Below, piece by piece: positions 7,795-14,797 of a stretch of DNA of 27,132 bases (position 1 is its first letter; every line of letters starts with the position of its first letter). Source of the stretch: Lachnospiraceae bacterium (GTDB lineage Bacteria > Bacillota_A > Clostridia > Lachnospirales > Lachnospiraceae); NCBI GenBank assembly GCA_017416505.1, contig JAFQCI010000126.1:1-27132 (forward strand), read 5' to 3'. The notes under the pieces are model-generated. The model did no database searches and was not told where the DNA came from. It saw only the letters and a program-made list of their open reading frames with translations. The position numbers and the translations under genes were made by a program.

Positions 7795-9117
7795 ATGGAC
7801 AAAAAAGGAATGAAAGGGATTAAGACAATCTTTCAATTTTCATTGAAGCAAACGATTAAGGCAAAGGGATTTCTGGCATCTTCCATAGGAATAGCCGTGC
7901 TACTGTTAGTAGGAATTATGGCAGTATATGGTTTGATTGCACACTTTAGCAGTAAAGATGAACCTTCACCGGTAAAGCATATATATATTATAAATGAAAG
8001 TGATTTGACAGAATTTTCACCAGAGTATTATCATATGCAGGCTTCGGAAGAATTTGCTGGGGTAGAAGTCAGCATGGTAACGAAGGATAAGAAAACTTAC
8101 TTTGAAGAAGTAATGGAAAAACCGGAGGAATATACGGAAGATGTAATTCTCTTGTTAGCTCAGGAAGAGGAAGAGTATAAATTTACTGCCATTACGGTGG
8201 AGGATACTACTTTGTCGGATTCGGAAGTGTTGGATGCGGTGGAACCATTAGAACAGTCTGTGTTTATGGGAAAACTGACCCATTCCGGAATCACCCAGGA
8301 GCAGCTCATGGTGTTGTCTACGCCGATTAGCTATGAAACAAAGGATGCGGGGGAAGAATCAAAAAGTTTTGGAATTATTATGATGAGCTTGGTTCTTCCT
8401 ATGCTGTTTAGCTTTGTGGTTTACATGATGGTTTTATTGTATGGGCAGAGTATTACAAAGAGTGTTATTGCAGAGAAGAACTCCAAGATTATTGAAACCC
8501 TGCTTACTAGTGCAGAACCTTATGCCATTATTTCCGGTAAGGTGCTAGCTCAGGTGGTGGCAGCCGTTGCACAGATACTAATCTGGGTAGTAAGTATCGT
8601 ACTTGGTATCTGTTTTGGACATTATCTGGCGTTGTCCATAAATCCGGAATTTAAGGATGGTCTCTTTGCAGTGATTGACCAATTAAAAGAGCAGAATCTG
8701 GCTTCTGCGTTTTCACCGGCAGCAGTTGCTATTGCGTTGATTTATGCTATCGTAGGCTTTGTTTTTTATTGTGCCATTGCCAGTCTGGTGGGTGCCAACG
8801 TTTCGAAGTCAGAGGATTTAGGAAGTGCCATGTCAGTATTCCAGGTTCCGGTTATGGTAGGATTTTTTGTATCTTATTTTATTCCGTTGTCCGGAGCCAA
8901 TGAAACATTGCTTCAAATCATAAGATATGTACCTGTTACTTCGGCTTTTATGACACCGGTGGATATATTGCTTGGAAATATGAGCCTGTTAGAAGGAAGT
9001 TTATCCTTGGTTATTATACTTGTAGTGACAGTGGTATTTTTAGTACTGGCAGGACGTTGTTATAAAAATAAGATTTTCTATAACGGAAAGCCGTTCTTTT
9101 TCTTAAAATCAAAATAA
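7795..9117 (+). CDS. ABC-2 type exporter permease (second of two)
   Basis: A 440-residue protein with the same plan as its neighbour: an N-terminal helix (about 25-47), an extracytoplasmic domain of about 140 residues, and a C-terminal block of helices. The conserved cytoplasmic segment here is SVIAEKNSKIIETLLTSAEP. The start codon directly follows the stop of the first permease (TAAATG), with an AGGTGG-type site inside the upstream gene. The sequences are clearly related but not recent duplicates. Together with the gene at 5496 they make one ATPase plus two permeases. Confidence 0.93.
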   Translation: MDKKGMKGIKTIFQFSLKQTIKAKGFLASSIGIAVLLLVGIMAVYGLIAHFSSKDEPSPVKHIYIINESDLTEFSPEYYHMQASEEFAGVEVSMVTKDKKTYFEEVMEKPEEYTEDVILLLAQEEEEYKFTAITVEDTTLSDSEVLDAVEPLEQSVFMGKLTHSGITQEQLMVLSTPISYETKDAGEESKSFGIIMMSLVLPMLFSFVVYMMVLLYGQSITKSVIAEKNSKIIETLLTSAEPYAIISGKVLAQVVAAVAQILIWVVSIVLGICFGHYLALSINPEFKDGLFAVIDQLKEQNLASAFSPAAVAIALIYAIVGFVFYCAIASLVGANVSKSEDLGSAMSVFQVPVMVGFFVSYFIPLSGANETLLQIIRYVPVTSAFMTPVDILLGNMSLLEGSLSLVIILVVTVVFLVLAGRCYKNKIFYNGKPFFFLKSK

Positions 9118-9157
9118 AGTGGAAAAAGAAGGGATAAGATATAGACATAATGAGTGG

Positions 9158-9191
9158 GAGAAAGGAGTCGGCATTCGTTGACTTCTTTCTC
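9158..9191 (+). terminator. Probable terminator of the ABC exporter operon
   Basis: A 12-bp stem with one G-T wobble has arms GAGAAAGGAGTC (9158-9169) and GACTTCTTTCTC (9180-9191). The following T tract is poor (TTATAG), so termination may be partial. It lies 40 bp after the last permease stop. Confidence 0.6.
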
Positions 9192-9301
9192 TTATAGCGC
9201 GATTTATGAGTTGTTTTAAGTGAGATAGAAAAAGAAAGAAAATAGAAAGAATTTTATATTTGCTTATCAGGTAAGTTTTGGGTATACTAAAATAAATATG
9301 G

Positions 9302-9511
9302 TTAGGTGATTGCGAAACTATAATATTTTATGTGAAAGTGATTCAAAAGTAACAAAACATCGCAGGCACACTTTTGCTGCGTTCGGCTTGTAGCGGTACT
9401 AAATTCAAGGCTTCGCCTTTCATTAAGTACCGACGGCTGAACAAGCACCTGCTTATGTTTTTTTCTTTTCATCACCCAACATATGTTTTTGATTGTTGCG
9501 CAATTACCTAA
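9302..9511. repeat. 210-bp palindromic element with terminal inverted repeats
   Basis: The ends are TTAGGTGATTGCG (9302-9314) and CGCAATTACCTAA (9499-9511), inverted with one mismatch. Inside are nested pairings: AACAT/ATGTT with GCAGG/CCTGC, GTTCGGC/GCTGAAC, GGTACT/AGTACC and AAGGC-ttc-GCCTT. The first 33 bases resemble the start of the element at 14634. It ends 35 bp before the lipoprotein gene start. The imperfect direct repeats AAATATGG (9294-9301) and AAATGTGG (9513-9520) flank it. This looks like a non-autonomous palindromic mobile element, or a conserved structured leader. Confidence 0.75.
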
Positions 9512-9546
9512 GAAATGTGGTATGAGAAAGGAGAATAAAAATTAAT

Positions 9547-11409
9547 ATGAGGAAATTAAAAAAGACAGTAAGTGTTGCGTTGACACTGATGTTGTTGTTT
9601 TTATCCGGTTGTGGAAAGAATGAGGCATCCAAAAGCGTCCGTGACTCTGTGAAAGATGTTATTGGTTCCGCTCAGGTAACTACCGCGGAAGAGGAACCTA
9701 CCACAGAGGAAGAAGACGACGGTTATACAGAAGAGGATTTAAAGGTACAGGAAGAATTTGAAAACTTCATGACGGAAGTATTTTATGAAGAGATGGAATC
9801 CGATTATGTGAATATGCATTTCGCATTAGAGGATCCTTCGAAGTACAACCTTACCGTTCCGGAAGTAAATTGGGGCGAATATGGAATGGATACCATATCC
9901 GATTATTCAGAGATTACCGAACTTAAGAATGAGGTATTGACGTATGAATATGACAGTCTTACCAGACAGCAACAGTACTTAAGAGATAATTTGATTTCTT
10001 ATCTGGATTATCAGTTGGCTTTTGAGGGCTTGGAATATCTGGACAATCCGTTTGGGGCTACTTCCGGGGATGCGTCGAACATTCCTACGAATTTGACAGA
10101 ATTCAGAATTACTAATGAGGATGATGCACTGGCATATATCGATTTGTTAATCGATACAAAGAATTATATGGATTATTTATGTCAGTTCGCAGATTATAAA
10201 GTAGAACATGGAACCTTTATGGCTGATTTTGCCATAGATAATACTTTGGAGCAGATGGGCAAGTTTATGACAACTGTGGAAGAAAATCCAGTAATTTTGG
10301 TTTTCGATACGAAAGTAGATGCTCTTTCTATTTCTGATGAGGAAAAAGCAACCTTAAAAGCGGATGCAAGAACTGCATACAATGATTATTTTATGCCAGG
10401 ATACCAGCAGCTTTATGATAAACTGGCATCTTTAAAGGGAACTGGTACCAATGAAGGTGGTTTATGTAACTATGAGAATGGAAAAGAATACTATACAGCA
10501 GTATTGAGAATGAAGACATCTTCTGATTTTACTCCGGAAGAGATTGCTGATATTTTGGATGAATATATTGATTCCAAGATGGTAGAGCTTTATACTTTAC
10601 TTATGGCAGATGAATCTTATATTGATGCTTATATGAATATGGCTGAATATTATACGGAATCAGATGCTACAGCAGTATTAAATAATTTAGAAGCTTTTGC
10701 AAGAGCAGAATTTCCTGAAATTCCGGAAACAGAATTTACCGTTAGTCCATTAGATGCATGTTTAGAGGATGAGACTACTTTAGCATATTATCTGCAGCAT
10801 CCATATGACAATATTAATCAAAACGTAATCCGTACCAATAATTCTTTATTGGGAGATGATTTGGAATCTTTATATTCTACTTTAGCTCATGAAGGATTCC
10901 CTGGACATTTATATCATTTTGTATATCAGGGCAGCCGTGATTTGAATCCTTTGGCGTATGTAATGAATGACTATTTAGGCTGTGTAGAAGGATGGGCAAG
11001 ATACATTGAAGAAAAAGCGATTGCTTACCACCTTCAGGATGAAAATTTAGCAAAGATTATCTCTATTGATACAGATGTCAGTTATGGTCTTTATGGAAGA
11101 ATCGATATTGGTGTAAACTATGAAGGATGGACGGTAGATGATGTAAGTGACTATATGGCTGGAATTGGATTTGATGGTTCTTATGCCCAGGAACTTTTCG
11201 AAACTGTGGTAGAGGAACCTGGACTTTATCTTCCTTATGCAGTATCACCGATTTTATATAAGAATTTAGAGGAAACAGCGAAAGAAGAATTAGGTTCTGA
11301 CTTTGATCAAAAAGAATTTTATGAAGCATTATTAGAACCAGGATTTTGTACTTATGAAAATATGGAACAATCTGTATCGGATTACATTGATAAGAAACAA
11401 TTCAGTTAA
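9547..11409 (+). CDS. DUF885 family lipoprotein, putative zinc metallopeptidase
   Basis: A 620-residue exported lipoprotein. The signal peptide is basic (MRKLKK), then a hydrophobic core, then lipobox L-S-G-C with acylated Cys at 22. A Glu/Thr-rich linker follows (about 45-70). The rest is a mainly helical DUF885-type domain with the metal site H448-E-G-F-P-G-H454 and a downstream VEGWARYIEE segment that supplies the likely third ligand. The arrangement resembles HExxH-type zinc peptidases with a modified motif. The likely role is cleaving peptides at the outer face of the membrane; substrate unknown. An AAAGGAG site lies 13 bases upstream, a long spacing. The gene is single, with the palindromic element at 9302-9511 in its leader and a hairpin after the stop. 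Confidence 0.92.
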   Translation: MRKLKKTVSVALTLMLLFLSGCGKNEASKSVRDSVKDVIGSAQVTTAEEEPTTEEEDDGYTEEDLKVQEEFENFMTEVFYEEMESDYVNMHFALEDPSKYNLTVPEVNWGEYGMDTISDYSEITELKNEVLTYEYDSLTRQQQYLRDNLISYLDYQLAFEGLEYLDNPFGATSGDASNIPTNLTEFRITNEDDALAYIDLLIDTKNYMDYLCQFADYKVEHGTFMADFAIDNTLEQMGKFMTTVEENPVILVFDTKVDALSISDEEKATLKADARTAYNDYFMPGYQQLYDKLASLKGTGTNEGGLCNYENGKEYYTAVLRMKTSSDFTPEEIADILDEYIDSKMVELYTLLMADESYIDAYMNMAEYYTESDATAVLNNLEAFARAEFPEIPETEFTVSPLDACLEDETTLAYYLQHPYDNINQNVIRTNNSLLGDDLESLYSTLAHEGFPGHLYHFVYQGSRDLNPLAYVMNDYLGCVEGWARYIEEKAIAYHLQDENLAKIISIDTDVSYGLYGRIDIGVNYEGWTVDDVSDYMAGIGFDGSYAQELFETVVEEPGLYLPYAVSPILYKNLEETAKEELGSDFDQKEFYEALLEPGFCTYENMEQSVSDYIDKKQFS

Positions 11410-11450
11410 ATATAAATGAAAGATAAAAGATAAAATTTATCATTTATTAA

Positions 11451-11490
11451 AAAACAGACTCGGAAATCCATTGATTTTCGAGCTGTTTTA
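11451..11490 (+). terminator. Terminator after the DUF885 lipoprotein gene
   Basis: AAAACAG (11451-11457) pairs with CTGTTTT (11483-11489), and CTCG/CGAG and AAAT/ATTT pair inside with single-base bulges. The T run is short. It lies about 40 bp after the stop codon. Confidence 0.65.
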
Positions 11491-11613
11491 AATTTGAGGG
11501 ATATGGTAAGGATAGGTGAATAGAGAACCTTTACTACGGGGCTGATAGAAAATTATGATTGACATATAGTTTGAGTATAAATGTCTCATTGTTATGGAAT
11601 CAGTAACATGCTT

Positions 11614-11634
11614 ATAAAATTCATCGAATTTTAT
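11614..11634. promoter_or_regulatory. Perfect palindrome upstream of the pckA promoter (candidate operator)
   Basis: ATAAAATTC-atc-GAATTTTAT is a perfect 9-bp inverted repeat ending 13 bp before the -35 box at 11648. That position suits an activator site. The regulator is not identifiable from this window. Confidence 0.5.
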
Positions 11635-11647
11635 GAAAGGTTTTCTA

Positions 11648-11676
11648 TTGACATCGATTCAATAAACTTATATACT
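11648..11676 (+). promoter_or_regulatory. Sigma-A-type promoter of pckA
   Basis: TTGACA (11648-11653), 17-bp spacer, TATACT (11671-11676). The leader would be about 90 bases. Another TTGACA at 11559 has no -10 at a workable distance. Confidence 0.85.
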
Positions 11677-11771
11677 GATATTGACGAATTGTAAAGTTCA
11701 AATAGGTTTTAATGGCTGTGATATGTTTTCACATACCGGTCAAAAATAATACATTAGGAGGAATTTAAAAA

Positions 11772-13460
11772 ATGTCATCAAAAGCTTATTATTCACATGA
11801 CGAAATCGGTGCAGGAAAAGTTGGTTTCTCAAAGACTCGTTCTATCATCGAAGCTGCATTTTATGGAAACAACGTAGTTAAGGTAAATACCTTAAAGGAA
11901 GCATATGAACTTGCTAAGAACTCTCCAGGAACAGTTGTAACTGATATGCCTGTTTACAGAGGAGAAGAATTTGGTCTTGAAAAAGATGCAAAGGTTCTTT
12001 TATTTAATGATGGTGCTATTACAGGACGTTATGCAGCAGCTCGTCGTATCGCTGGTGAACCAGGTGTAGATTGCGAAGGTCTTGATAAGGTTGTTATGGA
12101 TGCTGTATATGAAGCTCGTTGGAAGACTTTATATCATGCAGAAGTATTTGTAGGTCTTGACCCAGAATTCATGGTAAAGGCTCACTTATTAATTCCAGAA
12201 GGCGAAGAAAATGTTTTATATTCATGGATGTTAAACTTCCAATATATGTCTGATGAATATGTAAAGATGTATAAGAACTCTCAACCAGTTGGTAATGGTA
12301 ATGAAGCAGATATTTATATCTTCTCTGATCCACAATGGAATGGTTCTGACCGTCCAGGTGTTAACTTAAACTGCTTAAGCGACCCTAAGTGCTTATGCTA
12401 CTTCAATACAGCAGCTAACTGTGCTTGTATTTTAGGTATGAGATACTTCGGTGAACATAAGAAGGGTACACTTACTATGGCTTGGGCAATTGCTAACAGA
12501 AATGGTTATGCATCTTGCCACGGTGGACAAAAGGAATACACTTTAGCAGATGGTTCTAAGTATGTTGCATCTGTATTCGGTTTATCAGGTTCAGGTAAGT
12601 CTACTTTAACTCATGCTAAGCATGGCGGAAAGTATGGCGTTACTGTTCTTCATGATGATGCTTTCATCATTAACACAGATACTTGTGCTTCTATCGCATT
12701 AGAGCCTACTTACTTTGATAAGACTCAAGATTATCCTACAGGATGTCCTGATAATAAGTATTTATTAACAGCTCAAAACTGTTCTGCTACTTTAGACGAC
12801 GAAGGAAAGGTTCAGTTAGTAACGGAAGATATCAGAAATGGTAACGGACGTGCTATTAAGTCTAAATTATGGTCTCCAAACCGTGTAGATAAGATTGACT
12901 CCCCAGTTAATTCTATCTTCTGGATTATGAAAGACCCTACTATTCCACCAGTAGTTAAGTTAAAGGGTTCTGCTTTAGCTTCTGTTATGGGTGCTACTTT
13001 AGCAACTAAGAGATCTTCTGCTGAAAGACTTGCTGAAGGCGTAGATCCTAACGCATTAGTAGTAGTTCCTTATGCTAACCCATTCAGAACTTACCCATTA
13101 GTAAATGACTATGAAAAGTTCAAGAAGTTAGTAGAAGAAAAAGACGTAGATTGCTATATCATCAATACTGGTGATTTCATGGGCAAGAAGGTTCAACCTA
13201 AAGATACTTTAGGAATTCTTGAAACTATCGTTGAAGGAAAGGCTGACTTCAAGCAATGGGGACCTTTCGAAGATATCGAAATCATGGATTGGGAAGGATT
13301 CGTTCCAGACTTAAATGATGCAGAATACAAGGCACAATTAAAGGCTCGTATGCAAGACCGTGTAAATGCTGTAGAGAAATTCGGTACTGATAAGGGCGGA
13401 TATGATAAGCTTCCAGATGAAGCAGTTGAAGCATTAAAGAAATTAGTTGCTGCTCTATAA
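11772..13460 (+). CDS. pckA: Phosphoenolpyruvate carboxykinase (ATP)
   Basis: A 562-residue cytosolic enzyme interconverting oxaloacetate plus ATP with phosphoenolpyruvate, CO2 and ADP. The P-loop is GLSGSGKST (G270-T278), as in ATP-dependent carboxykinases (GLSGTGKTT in E. coli). The second metal/nucleotide motif follows as VLHDDAF. CHGGQKEYTLADGSKYVASV and NGRAIKSKLWSPNRVDKIDS are other family-like blocks. The protein differs noticeably from the Enterobacteria form, with a longer N-terminus. In fermenting Clostridia it often runs in the PEP-carboxylating direction, which makes ATP. Codon choice is more biased than in neighbours (strong use of TTA, CCA, GGT, AAG), fitting high expression. 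AGGAGG lies nine bases before the ATG. Confidence 0.95.
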   Translation: MSSKAYYSHDEIGAGKVGFSKTRSIIEAAFYGNNVVKVNTLKEAYELAKNSPGTVVTDMPVYRGEEFGLEKDAKVLLFNDGAITGRYAAARRIAGEPGVDCEGLDKVVMDAVYEARWKTLYHAEVFVGLDPEFMVKAHLLIPEGEENVLYSWMLNFQYMSDEYVKMYKNSQPVGNGNEADIYIFSDPQWNGSDRPGVNLNCLSDPKCLCYFNTAANCACILGMRYFGEHKKGTLTMAWAIANRNGYASCHGGQKEYTLADGSKYVASVFGLSGSGKSTLTHAKHGGKYGVTVLHDDAFIINTDTCASIALEPTYFDKTQDYPTGCPDNKYLLTAQNCSATLDDEGKVQLVTEDIRNGNGRAIKSKLWSPNRVDKIDSPVNSIFWIMKDPTIPPVVKLKGSALASVMGATLATKRSSAERLAEGVDPNALVVVPYANPFRTYPLVNDYEKFKKLVEEKDVDCYIINTGDFMGKKVQPKDTLGILETIVEGKADFKQWGPFEDIEIMDWEGFVPDLNDAEYKAQLKARMQDRVNAVEKFGTDKGGYDKLPDEAVEALKKLVAAL

Positions 13461-13509
13461 TTTGAAGAAATCGAATTGTTCGTAGCATGAACGAATAAAA
13501 TCGAAGGAA

Positions 13510-13524
13510 GCAGGTATTACCTGC
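13510..13524. other. Short perfect hairpin downstream of pckA
   Basis: GCAGGTA-T-TACCTGC lies 50 bp after the pckA stop, upstream of the main terminator. It may protect the mRNA 3' end, but this is not shown. Confidence 0.4.
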
Positions 13525-13549
13525 GAACCAATATAGATATTTCTATATA

Positions 13550-13599
13550 GAAAGGAAGAGGGAAATGACCTTTTGGTTATCTCCTTCTTCTTTCTTTTT
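13550..13599 (+). terminator. Terminator of pckA
   Basis: A long imperfect hairpin starts GAAAGGAAGAGGG near 13550 and closes at CTCCTTCTTCTTTC, looped at ACC-tttt-GGT (13568-13576), and is followed by TTTTT. Confidence 0.75.
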
Positions 13600-13607
13600 A
13601 CAAAAAT

Positions 13608-13638
13608 AAAAAGAGAACCCACGAAGAGTTCTCTTTTT
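13608..13638 (-). terminator. Terminator of the 51-residue protein gene, probably bidirectional
   Basis: A perfect 11-bp stem has arms AAAAAGAGAAC (13608-13618) and GTTCTCTTTTT (13628-13638). It is seven bases beyond the stop of the leftward gene at 13646-13801, and the symmetry lets it serve pckA too. Confidence 0.85.
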
Positions 13639-13645
13639 GCTGTTT

Positions 13646-13801
13646 TTAATTGTCGTTTTTGTGTTTTTGGATGATTTCATCAAATCTTCTTTGAGAGGCT
13701 AACATTTCGTTGTCATCCGCTGCATCATTGCCGGTGTCAAGGGAATCCATTTCTGCAAATAAATCAGCTAAATCATCATTAGAAAAAAATTCTGAATTCA
13801 T
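13646..13801 (-). CDS. Small acidic protein, 51 residues, unknown function
   Basis: Read leftward from ATG 13801 this frame gives MNSEFFSNDDLADLFAEMDS, then LDTGNDAADDNEM, then LASQRRFDEIIQKHKNDN. An AAGGAGGG site lies nine bases upstream (13811-13818), a promoter with a 17-bp spacer lies at 13866-13894, and an intrinsic terminator follows the stop. The complete gene architecture makes it real despite its size. The first two thirds are strongly acidic, with a likely helix at 8-20; the end is a basic amphipathic helix. I do not recognise a family. It lies downstream of the MarR gene on the same strand, with its promoter between them. Confidence 0.75.
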   Translation of the reverse strand: MNSEFFSNDDLADLFAEMDSLDTGNDAADDNEMLASQRRFDEIIQKHKNDN

Positions 13802-13825
13802 TTTTCAAATCCCTCCTTATAATAT

Positions 13826-13894
13826 GTGTAATTCCTACACTATGTCACGTTAGTTCTATAATTTAATGATAGCACCTTTTTGGTTTGGTTACAA
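13826..13894 (-). promoter_or_regulatory. Promoter and palindrome upstream of the 51-residue protein gene
   Basis: Read leftward: TTGTAA (13894-13889), 17 bp, TATCAT (13871-13866). Downstream of the start point is GTGTA-attcc-TACAC (13826-13840), a perfect 5-bp inverted repeat that could be an operator, perhaps for the neighbouring MarR protein. Confidence 0.55.
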
Positions 13895-13900
13895 TCATTT

Positions 13901-14344
13901 TTATAAATTTTTTTGTTCTTCCGAATAACTGGAAAGTTTTTTTAAAGCATTCATAAGAAGTTCTAATTCTTTTTCTGACAAATCTTTCGTAATCTGCAGA
14001 GTCATATTTTTGTGAAATTCCATATGTTTTTGAAATGCTAAAGTTCCTTTTTCGGAAAGGGAGAGAAAGACGACCCTACGGTCCTGTTCTCCGCGGTTAC
14101 GAGTGACATATCCTTTTTTAACAAGATGATTAATGGCAATCGTTAAGGTTCCTACCGTTACTTTTAATTTAGTTGCCACAGAGGACATATTTTGGGGTGT
14201 TTTCTGACCGATAGCTTCTAAAATGTGCATATCATTTATGGTAATGTCTTTAAAATCATCTTTAAGCAGGCATTTTACTTCTGTGTCGCTGATGTTTTGT
14301 AAAGTTGTCACTAAAAGTTCGTTCAATCTATCGTAATCGTACAT
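13901..14344 (-). CDS. MarR-family transcriptional regulator
   Basis: A 147-residue winged-helix protein. Residues about 33-100 hold the DNA-binding domain: ITINDMHILEAIGQKTPQNM, then VATKLKVTVGTLTIAINHLVKKGYV (recognition helix) and the wing RGEQDRRVVFLSLSEKG. Helices at both ends form the dimer interface. GGAG lies six bases before the ATG at 14344. The size and sequence resemble the FabT branch that controls fatty-acid synthesis in Firmicutes, but no fab genes are present, so the target is unknown. Its -10 is at 14397-14392 read leftward. Confidence 0.93.
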   Translation of the reverse strand: MYDYDRLNELLVTTLQNISDTEVKCLLKDDFKDITINDMHILEAIGQKTPQNMSSVATKLKVTVGTLTIAINHLVKKGYVTRNRGEQDRRVVFLSLSEKGTLAFQKHMEFHKNMTLQITKDLSEKELELLMNALKKLSSYSEEQKNL

Positions 14345-14391
14345 GGTATTCTCCGTTGTTAAGGTTAATGTAATTTCATTTCGTAAAAAAT

Positions 14392-14397
14392 ATTATA
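14392..14397 (-). promoter_or_regulatory. -10 box of the marR-type gene
   Basis: A perfect TATAAT read leftward, 48 bp upstream of the ATG. No good -35 is visible at 17 bp (TTTTCT), so the promoter may be weak or activator-dependent. Confidence 0.5.
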
Positions 14398-14456
14398 CAC
14401 GTTTTTTTATGATTAGAAAAGCCTGTTTTATAAAGAATTATTTCATTTTTTGTGTT

Positions 14457-14561
14457 CCCGCAATTCTAAAAACATTGGAAATCCGTCCAATTGGTCTGCT
14501 TTCTCATGTTTTGCGGGTCCTAAAGTCATACTTTTTCATGCAAGCATGAAAAAAGTATGAC
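14457..14561. repeat. Composite hairpin element between the marR-type gene and eno
   Basis: CCCGCAA (14457-14463) pairs with TTGCGGG (14511-14517) around an inner ATTGG/CCAAT hairpin (14474-14491). Directly after it is a 17-bp stem, GTCATACTTTTTCATGC with one bulge, at 14525-14561. The stretch GCAATTCTAAAA at 14460 recurs at 16246, followed in both by a similar AATCCG block. It belongs to no gene here, so a dispersed repeat or a small structured RNA is likely. Confidence 0.6.
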
Positions 14562-14633
14562 CTTTTGATCCTGGTATCATATAAAGTGAAAGTATAATTT
14601 ATAAAAAAAGGGGAATGTTATTCTTAATATGTA

Positions 14634-14768
14634 TAGGCAATTGTGGAACTATGATATTTATATAATGTGATACAAAGTATATTTTAGTTACTGTTTACGA
14701 GGCCCGAGTGGACAGTAACATATTTTATATTACTTATTATAGGTTTTTAAGGGTTTTGCAATTACCTA
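14634..14768. repeat. Element with terminal inverted repeats related to 9302-9511
   Basis: It starts TAGGCAATTGTGGAACTAT, matching the start of the 9302 element (TAGGTGATTGCGAAACTAT), and ends GCAATTACCTA as that one does. The ends are inverted repeats of each other with a few mismatches. It ends 29 bp before the enolase ATG, as the other ends 35 bp before a start codon. A 33-bp hairpin with its own direct repeats is inserted in its middle. Confidence 0.72.
14679..14727. mobile_element. 33-bp hairpin insertion flanked by an 8-bp direct repeat
   Basis: The hairpin at 14687-14719 pairs GTTACTGTTTAC with GTGGACAGTAAC (12 bp, two G-T wobbles in RNA) around a nine-base loop. ATATTTTA lies directly on both sides (14679-14686 and 14720-14727), as expected for a target-site duplication. 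Nearly the same 33 bases, differing only in the three central loop bases, occur at 17336-17368. The A/T-rich flank makes a chance 8-bp repeat less improbable, so the mobile reading is likely but not proven. Confidence 0.6.
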
Positions 14769-14797
14769 AATATCTGTAATGTGAAAGGACTATTATT

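Noticed and set aside
11717..11733. CRP-like site TGTGA...TCACA before pckA
   Set aside because: The spacer is seven bases instead of six and it lies downstream of the predicted start point, so an activator role is unlikely.
14343..14549. 68-codon rightward frame
   Set aside because: Overlaps the marR-type promoter and a hairpin element; composition is not protein-like and there is no ribosome site.
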